NCBI RefSeq assembly: GCF_039233145.1
Contig: NZ_CP136419.1
Coordinates: forward strand, 1,958,001 to 2,022,000
Origin: Moorella humiferrea
GTDB lineage: Bacteria; Bacillota; DSM-521; Neomoorellales; Neomoorellaceae
Direction of reading: 5' to 3'
DNA length: 64,000 bases
Below are positions 1 to 8,012 of the stretch, in pieces. The position numbers were made by a program, and so were the translations under genes. Each line of letters starts with the position of its first letter. Positions within the stretch are counted from its first letter, which is position 1. The notes beneath the pieces are model-generated. The model was not told the DNA's origin. It did not search any database and was given only the letters and a program-made list of their open reading frames with translations.

Positions 1-696
1 TTGCAAATACTTGGCAGCAATTGCCTGCAAGGGATCACCTTCCTCATCCACAAGTGGCTCCAGGGCTTTAATGCCGCTGCAGGACTCCAGGCAAACAACC
101 ACCCCGCCCCCGGCCTCCACCAGTTTAATCACCTTCTCGGAACCCAGGCCTACCGGGCAACCGGTTAAGAGTATTCGAGGTGAGCCCGGTGGTGCCGCAG
201 ACACGCCCCTGGCCATCTGTTCCTTTACCGCTAGAGTGACCTGGCGAATCACGGCCGTACCGGCGGCTATATCGGGAGTAAAGCCCTTTGCCCAAAGCAC
301 CTTCAAAAGATCCAAACCCGATAACGGTGCTGGGTCGTGCCGGTTTAAGCGATGAAATTCCAGTAAAGCCCGGCGTTCTTCATTAACCAGGCGAATGGCT
401 TCCTGCAATTTTGCCGTTGTGATCTCAACAGCAAATTCTCTTTCCAGCCGTTCTTTGGCTTTAAGTATTTCATTATACCAGTAGACAAAGGCGTCTTCGC
501 CCAGCGAAGTGGGCGGTAAATTGAGAATATGTATGGGTTTATATTCCCTGAGCAATTCGTACATCTTGATCTTGCCATCACAGGTGGTTTCGGCAATAAG
601 CAGGTCGGCAAAATAAAAATAAGGACAGCTCCCGTAGACATTACTTTTGTCGACATGAATGGTCATGGTAATCTGGCTACTGCCCTCGCGAATCAT
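1..696 (-). pseudogene. 2-hydroxyacyl-CoA dehydratase D-component family fragment (5'-truncated, runs off left edge)
   Basis: Reading the minus strand in the frame whose codons begin at positions divisible by 3 gives an open frame from about 696 to the window edge. From about 642 down it reads like the C-terminal half of the HgdB/FldC/YjiM family, with a CPYFYFAD segment, ETTCDGKIKMYELL, and near the edge CLESCSG, a typical cysteine region. These ATP-driven [4Fe-4S] proteins act in 2-hydroxyacyl-CoA dehydration or as double-cubane reductases. Upstream of about 642 the frame no longer resembles the family and meets an in-frame stop near 735, so the N-terminal half is missing. At the same point a different broken gene begins on the other strand. 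I call it a 5'-truncated relic, but the remainder outside the window is unseen. Confidence 0.7.
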
Positions 697-930
697 CTTG
701 TTGATGGTTTTATAGGGGCAGAACCCTTTCCAACTTTAGCCGTCCAGGATAGTGAAGCCCAAAAAATAACCAGCCTTGAAACTCTACCACCTGCGGGGCG
801 ATGGCAGAATCATGCCTGTTGCACGGTGAAAGCAACTGAAGCTGTCATTAGCAAACATCGTGATCAGGTTAAAAAACTGGAAGAACTTTTAATTCTGGCT
901 ACCCATGAGGTAAACCAAAATCGTGACGGG
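631..930 (+). pseudogene. ABC transporter substrate-binding protein fragment (NitT/TauT type)
   Basis: The plus-strand frame opens upstream, but recognisable protein starts only at about 631. It shows the central part of a nitrate/sulfonate/taurine-type solute-binding protein: a conserved ATALANHLVDGFIGAEPFPTLA stretch broken here as ATALANHLVDG and AEPFPTLA, then QNHACCTV (family pattern HPCCVL) and a helical stretch up to about residue NQNRD. After about 930 the frame runs into unrelated residues and stops at 1020. No signal peptide, N-terminal lobe or C-terminal lobe is present, so this is an internal fragment of a dead gene. Between about 930 and 1075 I see no other gene. Confidence 0.6.
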
Positions 931-1075
931 CAGCAAAAGATGCTGCTGCCTGGCTGGGTGGAACTTTCCATGTTTATCTCCATCCCAGGCCCGGTTATTG
1001 CTTTCTTTACGACGAGTTAGACGTTCAGTCCCACATTCCTGTTATATTAACTATTTGTTATGTGTCATGCATAAA

Positions 1076-1118
1076 GAAAACCATGGGAGGAGCTCCCTTA
1101 ACAACCCCCCATGGTTTC
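1076..1118 (-). terminator. Intrinsic terminator after nrdG
   Basis: An inverted repeat with arms GAAAACCATGGG and CCCATGGTTTC lies 36 bases past the nrdG stop. Read on the minus strand the second arm runs straight into TTTTCTTT, as expected for a rho-independent terminator ending the nrdDG transcript. Confidence 0.6.
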
Positions 1119-1153
1119 AGGTAGCTACAGGCGCTAGCTCTTACCTTATTCCT

Positions 1154-1975
1154 TTAGCTCCTGACTTCTACCCTGGCAAAAAAAGGCTGTAATTTCACAG
1201 CAATATTTTTTAAAGTTGTCTCCGGGTAAAGAAGGAGTTCCTGCAATCCGGGGTTCAGCAGGGTTCTGGCGGGCCGGAATTGTTGCAAAACATAATGCCG
1301 GGCTCCAGCCAGCATTTGGCCTATGGCCAGGAAATCTTCCTCCAGTAACAGGCTGGGAACTGCCGTGGTACGAAATTCATAAGCAACCCGGCTGTTTTTA
1401 ATGAGAGCAATACTTTCCTTTACAGCCTCCAGGTTCGCCCTGGTGCCGGTTAAAAGGTCATACTTCTCCGGCGGCGCTTTTACGTCCATGGCCACATAGT
1501 CCAGGAGGTCACCGGCCAGTAGCCTGGCTATAACTTCCGGCTGCGTGCCGTTGGTATCCAGTTTGACTTTGAAACCGTGGGATTTCAGTGACCGGATAAA
1601 TTCCTCCAGGCCCGGCGTCAGGCTTGGCTCTCCTCCAGTTATACAAACGGCCTGTACCCAGGAGCGGCGCCGAATCAACAGGTTTAAAACCTCGCCGGGG
1701 CTGATTTCCGGCAAAGTAGCAGTGCGCAGCACCAGGTCGGCATTGTGGCACCAAGGGCAGCGGAAATTGCACCCGCCCAAAAAGATGGTAGTGCAGACCT
1801 CGCCGGGGAAGTCCACCAGGCTCGTTAACTGGATGCCTCTAATGGTTATGGGTACCGCCCCCCTTAAAATAGTCTCCAGGGCACTCTTGGCACTCTTCTC
1901 CTGCATCTGCAGCGTGAGGAAAACCGGGCTCCCTGCCAGGCCTGGTGGACCTGCCTGGTTCCCGCCGGGCAACAA
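1154..1975 (-). CDS. nrdG: Anaerobic ribonucleotide reductase activating protein
   Basis: Radical-SAM activase that installs the glycyl radical on NrdD. The radical-SAM signature is CNFRCPWC (CX3CX2C, [4Fe-4S] binding), preceded by SLVDFPGEV, a typical NrdG/PflA-like entry, and followed by ITGGEPSL. It lies 78 bases downstream of nrdD in the same direction, the usual pair. The start is uncertain. The longest frame begins at a TTG (1975) with only a distant AAGGGA. An ATG at about 1906 would give about 250 residues. The family usually begins close to the GIQLTSLVDFPG segment, where an AAGGGGGG sequence is present but no canonical start codon follows. Domain identity is secure; the N-terminus is not. 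Confidence 0.9.
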   Translation of the reverse strand: MLPGGNQAGPPGLAGSPVFLTLQMQEKSAKSALETILRGAVPITIRGIQLTSLVDFPGEVCTTIFLGGCNFRCPWCHNADLVLRTATLPEISPGEVLNLLIRRRSWVQAVCITGGEPSLTPGLEEFIRSLKSHGFKVKLDTNGTQPEVIARLLAGDLLDYVAMDVKAPPEKYDLLTGTRANLEAVKESIALIKNSRVAYEFRTTAVPSLLLEEDFLAIGQMLAGARHYVLQQFRPARTLLNPGLQELLLYPETTLKNIAVKLQPFFARVEVRS

Positions 1976-2053
1976 CAGGCCGTCAATATTCCCTTACGGG
2001 GCTACGTTGGGCAGCATCTTACCTGGCTTTTCCCGAACCACTCCACGGCTGGG

Positions 2054-4150
2054 TTATTCGCCGCTGCCGGTGACAGGACGAAAGCTCCGCCGCTCCCGGA
2101 ACTCCTCCTGCTTGCCTTTATTCCAGTTCTTTACCGGCCGGTAATAACCGACGATCCGGCTCCAGACCTCCGTTTCCCGGCCGCAATCCGGGCAGGTCCA
2201 CTGCTCGCCGGAAAGATACCCATGCTCGGGGCAGATGCTGAAGGTAGGCGTAATAGTGAAATAGGGCAGGCGGAAATTATGCATCACCGTCTGCAGAAAA
2301 CGCCGGCAGGTTGCTGTATCAGTCACCCTTTCCCCCAAGTAGGCGTGAAAGACCGTACCTCCGGTATATTTTAGCTGCAGCTCGTCCTGGTGCTCCAGGG
2401 CGGTAAACACGTCGTCGGTGTAGCCGACCGGCAGATGGGTGGAATTGGTATAATACGGCTCCTCTGTTCCGGAAGTGAAGATATCGGGATAATTGCGTTT
2501 GTCCAGCCGCGCCAGACGGTAGGACGTCCCCTCCGCCGGCGTGGCCTCCAGGTTAAAGAGTTGGCCGGTTTCTTCCTGGTAAGCGGTCAAAACTGAGCGC
2601 ATGAAATCCAGGATCTCCAGGGCCAAAGCTCTCCCCTCGCGGGTCTCGATACCTTTCTTCATGAAGTTCAAGAGGGCCTCGTGCATGCCCACAATGCCGA
2701 TGGTGTTAAAATGGTTCTCCCAGTACCTGCCGAAGCGTTCTTTAACCTGCCGTAAATAGAATCGAGAATAAGGATAAAGCCCCTGCTCAGTAAATTTTTC
2801 CAGGATATTGCGTTTGAGAAGCAAGCTCTCTTTGGCCAGGTCCATCTTCGCTTTGAGGCCGGTGAAAAATTCTTCCTTCGTTTTAGAAAGATAACCCAGT
2901 CGGGGCAAATTTATGGTGACTACACCTATCGACCCGGTCAGGGGGTTGGCCCCGAAGAGGCCGCCGCCGCGTTTTTTCAGTTCCCGGTTATCCAGACGCA
3001 GGCGACAGCACATACTCCGCACGTCTTCGGGCTTTAAATCGGAATTGATAAAATTGGCGAAGTAGGGGATGCCGTATTTGGCCGTCATGGCCAGGATTTT
3101 TTCTACCACCGGGCTTTCCCAGGGAAAATCCGGTGTGATATTGTAGGTAGGTATGGGGAAGGTAAAAATGCGGCCCCGGGCGTCTCCCTCCATCATCACC
3201 TCGCAGAAGGCCGTATTCAGCCAGTCCATCTCCTGCTGGAAGTCGCCGTAACATTCTTTCCTGCGCTCGCCGCCGATAATCACCGGCTCGTTAGCTAAAA
3301 TCTGCGGCACAACCACATCCATGGTCAGGTTGACAAAGGGCGTCTGGAATCCCACCCTGGTGGGTACATTGAGGTTAAAGATGAATTCCTGCAGGGCCTG
3401 CTTGACTTCCCGGTAGTCCAGGCCGTCGTAACGGATAAAAGGGGCGAGGTAAGTATCGAAGTTGGAAAAGGCCTGGGCGCCGGCGGCCTCCCCCTGCAGG
3501 GTGTAAAAGAAGTTGGCTATCTGCCCCAGGGCCGTTCGGAAATGCCGGGGCGGAGCGCTCTCCACCTTTTGTCCCACGCCGGCGAAACCGCTTTCCAGCA
3601 AATCGGCCAGGTCCCAGCCGCAGCAGTAGGGCGCCAGCAGCCCCAGGTCGTGGATGTGGATGTCGCCCCTTTCATGGGCCTCGCGTACGGCCGGCGGGTA
3701 GACCTTCTCCAGCCAGTAACGGGAGCTGACGGCGGCAATAATGTGGTTATTCAACCCCTGCAGGGAGTAATTCATGTTGCTGTTTTCGTTAATCCGCCAG
3801 TCCTGGCCGTCGAGGTAGCCTTGGACCATTTCCTGGACGTTGACCATCAGGCGGCGAAAGTCTCGCCATTCAGCGTGCTGCTGCCGGTAAAGGATGTAGG
3901 CTTTGGCCGTCCGGGCGTGGCCGTTTTCAATCAAAACCTTTTCCACCAGGTCCTGGACGTCTTCGACGGTGGGCAATCTGTCGACAAATTTCTCCGCCAG
4001 GAGGGCCGTCACCTCGTTGGCCAGGCGGCTGGCCAGGCGGCGGTCCTGGCCGCCGACGGCCTGGGCCGCTTTGTAGATGGCATTGATAATCCTTTCCTCG
4101 TCAAAATCCACTACCCGTCCGTCACGCTTGATTATCTTTCTAGGTATCAT
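2054..4150 (-). CDS. nrdD: Anaerobic (class III) ribonucleoside-triphosphate reductase
   Basis: Makes dNTPs from NTPs without oxygen or B12, using a glycyl radical. The 698 residues show an N-terminal ATP cone (KRDGRVVDFDEERI, about residues 8-90), the catalytic barrel with CCGWDL near residue 175, a C-terminal zinc motif (CPEH...CPDC, about 640-656), and the glycyl-radical loop RIVGYYRP near 668. The ATG at 4150 is preceded by AAGGGAG. That ribosome site is formed by the 9-bp target duplication of the neighbouring insertion sequence, so the element landed just upstream of the Shine-Dalgarno and kept it. The native leader (B12 riboswitch and terminator) now lies 1.6 kb away. nrdG follows. Confidence 0.96.
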   Translation of the reverse strand: MIPRKIIKRDGRVVDFDEERIINAIYKAAQAVGGQDRRLASRLANEVTALLAEKFVDRLPTVEDVQDLVEKVLIENGHARTAKAYILYRQQHAEWRDFRRLMVNVQEMVQGYLDGQDWRINENSNMNYSLQGLNNHIIAAVSSRYWLEKVYPPAVREAHERGDIHIHDLGLLAPYCCGWDLADLLESGFAGVGQKVESAPPRHFRTALGQIANFFYTLQGEAAGAQAFSNFDTYLAPFIRYDGLDYREVKQALQEFIFNLNVPTRVGFQTPFVNLTMDVVVPQILANEPVIIGGERRKECYGDFQQEMDWLNTAFCEVMMEGDARGRIFTFPIPTYNITPDFPWESPVVEKILAMTAKYGIPYFANFINSDLKPEDVRSMCCRLRLDNRELKKRGGGLFGANPLTGSIGVVTINLPRLGYLSKTKEEFFTGLKAKMDLAKESLLLKRNILEKFTEQGLYPYSRFYLRQVKERFGRYWENHFNTIGIVGMHEALLNFMKKGIETREGRALALEILDFMRSVLTAYQEETGQLFNLEATPAEGTSYRLARLDKRNYPDIFTSGTEEPYYTNSTHLPVGYTDDVFTALEHQDELQLKYTGGTVFHAYLGERVTDTATCRRFLQTVMHNFRLPYFTITPTFSICPEHGYLSGEQWTCPDCGRETEVWSRIVGYYRPVKNWNKGKQEEFRERRSFRPVTGSGE

Positions 4151-4161
4151 GGTAAAAACCT

Positions 4162-4170
4162 ATCTCCCTT
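4162..4170. repeat. Target-site duplication, left copy (ATCTCCCTT)
   Basis: The nine bases ATCTCCCTT directly abut the left end of the IS4-family element and recur at 5747-5755 next to its right end. Read on the minus strand this copy supplies the AAGGGAG ribosome site of nrdD. Confidence 0.9.
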
Positions 4171-4200
4171 CACTAGCGTTGCATAAAGAAAAAATAAACT

Positions 4201-4206
4201 TGTCAA
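4201..4206 (-). promoter_or_regulatory. Outward-facing TTGACA near IS left end
   Basis: A perfect -35 hexamer on the minus strand lies 30 bp inside the element and points at nrdD. At 15-17 bp spacing the sequence TATGCAAC is only a poor -10 match, so promoter activity is speculative. It matters because the native nrdD leader has been displaced. Confidence 0.25.
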
Positions 4207-4326
4207 GGGACATAACGCCCAAAAAACAGCCAAATTCCTGAAATAACCTAGCCTTGCAAGAAAAAACTCCTTATACTAGAGATTGAGGGTAGTCCTTGCC
4301 CCAACCTCTAACATAAGGAGGCCCAA

Positions 4327-5574
4327 ATGCAAGGTAAGGATACCACATTATCCACATTTCATCAACTGTTTGCTCCGGTTTCTAACGACTATTTTTGGCA
4401 GTTAACCGCCGGTATGGGGGTCGATAAGTACGCTAAGAAGCTAAATTCCCTTCAACTCATTAAACTAATAGCCTTCGCTCAGCTGGAACAACTTAATGGC
4501 TTGCGGGATATCAGCAATAGCTTCAATGACCCGCAATTTAGCCGGGCTATCAATTTAGAGAGTATCAGTTTCTCCCAGATAGCGCGCCGTTTAAGGGATT
4601 TATCGCCGCAATTCATCCGGCTATTATTCAGCCATCTCACCACCCGGATAGGCCGGGAAATCGGCTTTGAAAACTTAAGAAATACCGCAGGACGTATTTA
4701 CCTCATCGATTCCACTATCATTAGTCTCTGTTTTACCCAGTACCTCTGGGCCGAGTTTCGCAGGACTAAAAGCGGGATAAAACTCCACCTGCGCTTAAAG
4801 TTCTGTGAAGAAGAGGTTCTACCTGATAAAGCAATTGTCACCCCGGCCCGGAAGGCAGATAAAACCCAGATGGATACCCTCGTAGTAGAGGAAGAAGAAG
4901 CCTTAAACGTCTTTGACCGCGGCTATGTCGATTACAAGAAGTTTGACAGATACTGTGAAGAAGGCGTCCGCTTTGCCAGCCGCTTAAAGGGTAATGCTCT
5001 GGTAGAAATAATCGCCGAGTTGCCGGTAAACCCTGACAGCAAGGTTAAAAAGGAACAGCTTGTTTACCTTGGCAAAGATGGAGTTACCAAAATGAAGCAC
5101 CCTTTACGGCTGATAACAACCGAAGATACCCAAGGGCAACCGGTAATTATAGTCACCAATGATTTCGAGTTACCGGCGGAAGAATTAAGCGAGATTTATC
5201 GTAAGCGCTGGCAGATAGAACTCTTCTTCAAATGGATGAAACAACACCTGCAGGTGAAACATTTTTATGGTAAAAGCGAACAGGCTGTAGAAAACCAGCT
5301 CTTCATAGCGCTAATAACCTACTGCCTGATGGTTATGCTGCAATTAAAGGCCGGCTATCAAGGACCATTGCTCACTATTAAACGTTTAATACGCACCTGT
5401 CTATATGAGCCCTTTACCTTCTTCGTCCAAAGCCTGCACCGTAAACCCAAACGAAGGTCTTATGGGCGGCACAAGATAGACTATGAAGGCATCTATCAGG
5501 ATTTAGTAAAGCAAGTTTTAGCTGGCGAAGCTGATTATTTAAACGACGTAACTTATGACCCCTTAGTTCTTTAA
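4327..5574 (+). CDS. IS4-family DDE transposase
   Basis: The protein has 415 residues with an N-terminal DUF4372-type region (QLFAPVSNDYFWQL) and an RNase-H-like catalytic core. Likely catalytic residues are Asp in LIDSTIISL (around 137), Asp in VFDRGYVDY (around 197) and Glu in the YRKRWQIELFFKW segment, the Y-R-E-K signature of the IS4 group. A good ribosome site, AAGGAGG, precedes the ATG. The frame is intact, so the element may be active. It is the only gene of the element. Confidence 0.95.
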   Translation: MQGKDTTLSTFHQLFAPVSNDYFWQLTAGMGVDKYAKKLNSLQLIKLIAFAQLEQLNGLRDISNSFNDPQFSRAINLESISFSQIARRLRDLSPQFIRLLFSHLTTRIGREIGFENLRNTAGRIYLIDSTIISLCFTQYLWAEFRRTKSGIKLHLRLKFCEEEVLPDKAIVTPARKADKTQMDTLVVEEEEALNVFDRGYVDYKKFDRYCEEGVRFASRLKGNALVEIIAELPVNPDSKVKKEQLVYLGKDGVTKMKHPLRLITTEDTQGQPVIIVTNDFELPAEELSEIYRKRWQIELFFKWMKQHLQVKHFYGKSEQAVENQLFIALITYCLMVMLQLKAGYQGPLLTIKRLIRTCLYEPFTFFVQSLHRKPKRRSYGRHKIDYEGIYQDLVKQVLAGEADYLNDVTYDPLVL

Positions 5575-5637
5575 GCAACTTTATATGGCAATATGTGGAT
5601 AAGGACTACCCCTGATAACCTAAGTCCTTTGGCCAGT

Positions 5638-5699
5638 GAAGGAAGAAAATGCATGGTTGTATACACCATTAATGTTATTATATAACATATTCTTCCTTC
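5638..5699. other. Nested inverted repeats in the IS 3' region
   Basis: An outer pair GAAGGAAGAA / TTCTTCCTTC (5638-5647, 5690-5699) encloses a near-palindrome ATGGTTGTATACACCAT and a perfect one, ATGTTAT-TAT-ATAACAT. The transcript would fold as a stem with two inner hairpins. It may terminate transposase transcription, block read-through from nrdD's leader, or shape the transposon end. Nothing in the sequence decides between these. Confidence 0.5.
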
Positions 5700-5746
5700 C
5701 ATATATTGCCTTGCACTGTGCTAAAAATTTTTATGCAACGCTAGTG

Positions 5747-5755
5747 ATCTCCCTT
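5747..5755. repeat. Target-site duplication, right copy
   Basis: This is the second copy of ATCTCCCTT, adjoining the right inverted repeat of the IS element. It marks where the nrdD leader was joined to nrdD before insertion. Confidence 0.9.
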
Positions 5756-5765
5756 CACAAAATAG

Positions 5766-5801
5766 AAAGAAAAACCCCAACCACGCCTGCGTAGCTGGGG
5801 T
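5766..5801 (-). terminator. Intrinsic terminator of the B12-responsive leader
   Basis: On the minus strand a hairpin with arms CCCCAGCTACGC and GCGTGGTTGGGG (12 pairs counting two G-U) is followed by TTTTTCTTTC. It lies about 50 bases after the cobalamin aptamer, the usual layout of a transcription-terminating B12 riboswitch. Just beyond it, at 5755, the insertion sequence begins to intervene before nrdD. Confidence 0.85.
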
Positions 5802-5847
5802 ATTCCCTCCTTTCCTTCACCTTCACCATGGCCGTGGTTTGACGGTG

Positions 5848-5998
5848 AACTCTCACGGGCAGGTCTCCTGGCTCGGGTTCAACGTCCCCTGCTGCCTTCC
5901 CAGGTTTTACCCCAGTGGCACCACTAGCAGGTACTCCCCCTCACAGTGGCGGCACCGCGCCGGATTTGCACCGGCTTCCCTAACGCCCGCGGATATAT
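5848..5998 (-). ncRNA. Cobalamin (B12) riboswitch
   Basis: The minus strand holds the conserved cobalamin aptamer elements in order: GAAGCCGGTGCAAATCCGGC, CGGTGCCGCCACTGTGA, the B12 box GGTGCCACTGGG, CTGGGAAGGC, and GAGCCAGGAGACCTGCC. The outer P1 stem can be drawn between CGCGGGC (5985-5991) and GCCCGTG (5854-5860). It is followed by an intrinsic terminator and then pointed directly at nrdD. B12 riboswitches are known to switch off B12-independent ribonucleotide reductases when a B12-dependent class II enzyme can serve. The insertion sequence now lies between switch and gene. Confidence 0.93.
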
Positions 5999-6048
5999 TT
6001 TTAGATAGAAGGTAAAGTTCGACAAGGAGAGGAAAAATTCCTGCCTGA

Positions 6049-7854
6049 TTATTTTGTCCGGTATAAATAGATGTCGTTGGCAGTTATGTCGGCGGTAGTG
6101 GTGATATACAGCCATGCCCCTTCCTGCCGCCAGGATAGATGGCGGCCGATTACGCGGTAACGATCGTCTCCGGTATAAACGGCCACCGTCATATCGGCCA
6201 GACCGGCCTTATTTCTAAGCTTGATGCTCCAGCCGTAAGATTCTCTATTGAAGGACGCTTCCCCCTGCTCGTACCGGTTTAAAAAGTCCGCAAAACGGCT
6301 CATGGGCCAGACGAGGAGGCGGCCCCCTTCTTGATCCCTTTCCGCCCGCTCGGCTAGATAGGCAAGGGCTTCCAGGGCGTATTCGCTTCTGTTGGCATGG
6401 GTGTAGATCAAGCGTATGACGTGCTCATTCTCAACGAAATTTAGAAGTTCGTCGAACCATCCCTTTACTTCTGCCAGGGGTACGCCGGCAGCTATAAGTT
6501 CTTCTAGGGCGGCATACTGCCGGTAAGGTGTTATGGGAAAGGACCATAAAGTCCCGCTTACCTGCCGACCGTGAAATATGCTGCGGGTGGGGCTCGAACC
6601 GGTATCACCGGGACTGTAGTAGGCTAAAACACCGTGCTCCTTTAGCCATTCATTGACAAAGGCTGGGTGATGCCCGGCAGGAGCGCTGTATTCCAATACC
6701 GGGTGTCCGGTAATGCTGCTTAAGGTGTCGCAGTTGAGGGCCAGGTAGCGCCAAACCTCTTGACGAGGCATCTTTTCCAGATTTTCCGCAAAATAATTAT
6801 GAATCCAACCGCCGTGGGAACCGATGGCGCCATATTTTTGAAGAAGTTTCACCCAGGGACGACCCTTCCAGGGGGAACGGGCGTCAAAGCCGTAACCGTC
6901 CCCGGGTTTGTAGGTATCGGGTCCGGCGGTAATGTGAATGGAGTATTGCAGACCGGGTCGAAAAACGCCCCGCTGGATCATGGCCCGCAGGGGAGTTATA
7001 TGGGCGTTGCTGTCCAAATGAAAGTTTACCACCAGACCGCCTTTGCCTTCGGGGGTGTTGACCAGGCGGGGAAGGCGGGCGTACTCGATAAGAAATGTGC
7101 GGAGGATGGCGCGTAAAGGCAGATCGTCGGACATCTGCTTATAATAACCGAGGGGTACGTTGACAAAAACCACCGCCCCGCCGGAAGGGTAAGTCTTTTC
7201 GGTGATGACGGGATTATAGCCATCCTGCCCATCGAAGGCGATTACCCGGGCATCCAAAAGGCGCGCCCGGCGATGGCGGTAGTGTAACCGCCCATAGCTG
7301 TAGCTGCTGATAGCATTGCCTTGATCTAGCTTGCCCGGAGTTATGCCCCAGGACGTCCCTGCTTCGGAAGAGACAAACTGCCAGAAACCGTGGTCATAAG
7401 TATCGGTTGAGGCGGCATAATTCACCCCGCTCAGGCCCGCGAGCGCCTCCGCAGCCGCCGGCCCTTCGCCCTCTCCCCTGGTTCCGGGGTCATAGACCAG
7501 TAAAACTTTGCCGCCGGCTTGGACGTAATCGTTTAAAATCAAAGGCACGGAAGGAGGTAAGACCTGATTTAACCCTTCCGGCAAAATCAAGGCCGGATAA
7601 CGTTCCGCCAGCTCCCGGGGAGCCATGTTCAGGTCGGCGACACCCATCGCCGCCCAGGGAAAACCTTCTTCCCTGAGAACCGCTGCATAGGCCTCTAAAA
7701 GGCCCCCATCATTTGCCGGCGCGGTAACCAGGAGCCCCGCCCGTACCTGATGGGAGATGGATTTGGGCTGCAACCATCCGGTGCTTGCCCCCAAGGGCAA
7801 TAATAACAGCATCGACAGAATTAAAAAATAACGTCGTAATTTCACCTTCATCAT
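6049..7854 (-). CDS. Secreted/membrane-anchored protein with GATase-like and deacetylase-like parts, function unknown
   Basis: About 600 residues. The N-terminus has basic residues and a hydrophobic leader (KLRRYFLILSMLLLLPLG), so it is exported or anchored. Residues about 40-250 look like a class-I glutamine-amidotransferase-like fold (LVTAPANDGG, PALILPEG, GKVLLVYDPG). Residues about 270-520 recall a polysaccharide-deacetylase-like barrel with VNFHLDSNAH, GSHGGWIHN and YSAPAGHHPAF, whose histidines and aspartate could bind metal. The C-terminus is beta-rich. A plausible job is cell-surface or exopolysaccharide processing, but I do not recognise the family firmly. I chose the ATG pair at 7854/7851, behind AAGGTAAA, over the GTG at 7890. 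It is divergent from minC. Confidence 0.75.
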   Translation of the reverse strand: MMKVKLRRYFLILSMLLLLPLGASTGWLQPKSISHQVRAGLLVTAPANDGGLLEAYAAVLREEGFPWAAMGVADLNMAPRELAERYPALILPEGLNQVLPPSVPLILNDYVQAGGKVLLVYDPGTRGEGEGPAAAEALAGLSGVNYAASTDTYDHGFWQFVSSEAGTSWGITPGKLDQGNAISSYSYGRLHYRHRRARLLDARVIAFDGQDGYNPVITEKTYPSGGAVVFVNVPLGYYKQMSDDLPLRAILRTFLIEYARLPRLVNTPEGKGGLVVNFHLDSNAHITPLRAMIQRGVFRPGLQYSIHITAGPDTYKPGDGYGFDARSPWKGRPWVKLLQKYGAIGSHGGWIHNYFAENLEKMPRQEVWRYLALNCDTLSSITGHPVLEYSAPAGHHPAFVNEWLKEHGVLAYYSPGDTGSSPTRSIFHGRQVSGTLWSFPITPYRQYAALEELIAAGVPLAEVKGWFDELLNFVENEHVIRLIYTHANRSEYALEALAYLAERAERDQEGGRLLVWPMSRFADFLNRYEQGEASFNRESYGWSIKLRNKAGLADMTVAVYTGDDRYRVIGRHLSWRQEGAWLYITTTADITANDIYLYRTK

Positions 7855-8012
7855 TTTACCTTTTACCCCTTCAACATCGACAAGGGTCACGTTTATTCTA
7901 CCAGATTTGGTTTAAGCAACAAATAGCGGCAACTTTTTTACCGGCGGCAGGAAAAATGGAGGTTTGAGACGAATATTTCCAGTTAGATTTTTCCCCGGAA
8001 AGGAGCGGTATT

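Larger units (their letters stand above)
4171..5746 (+). mobile_element. Complete IS4-family insertion sequence, 1576 bp
   Basis: The element is bounded by inverted repeats beginning CACTAGCGTTGCATAAA (left) and ending TTTATGCAACGCTAGTG (right). It is flanked by a 9-bp duplication (4162-4170 and 5747-5755) and encodes one intact transposase. A second inverted pair lies inside: GGGTAGTCCTT at 4287-4297 and AAGGACTACCC at 5601-5611. Identical terminal arms, a perfect duplication and an intact gene suggest recent insertion. It separates nrdD from its B12 riboswitch. A TTGACA reading outward towards nrdD lies at 4201-4206 on the minus strand. Confidence 0.93.

Noticed and set aside
923-1192. Plus-strand frame of 89 codons after the binding-protein relic
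   Set aside because: It crosses the nrdG terminator hairpin and has no recognisable protein features; probably non-coding.
3542-4186. Long plus-strand frame of 214 codons
   Set aside because: It is antisense to nrdD and enters the insertion sequence; its composition mirrors nrdD codon bias.
5924-6115. Open frame of 63 codons on the minus strand
   Set aside because: It lies across the cobalamin aptamer and has no ribosome site.
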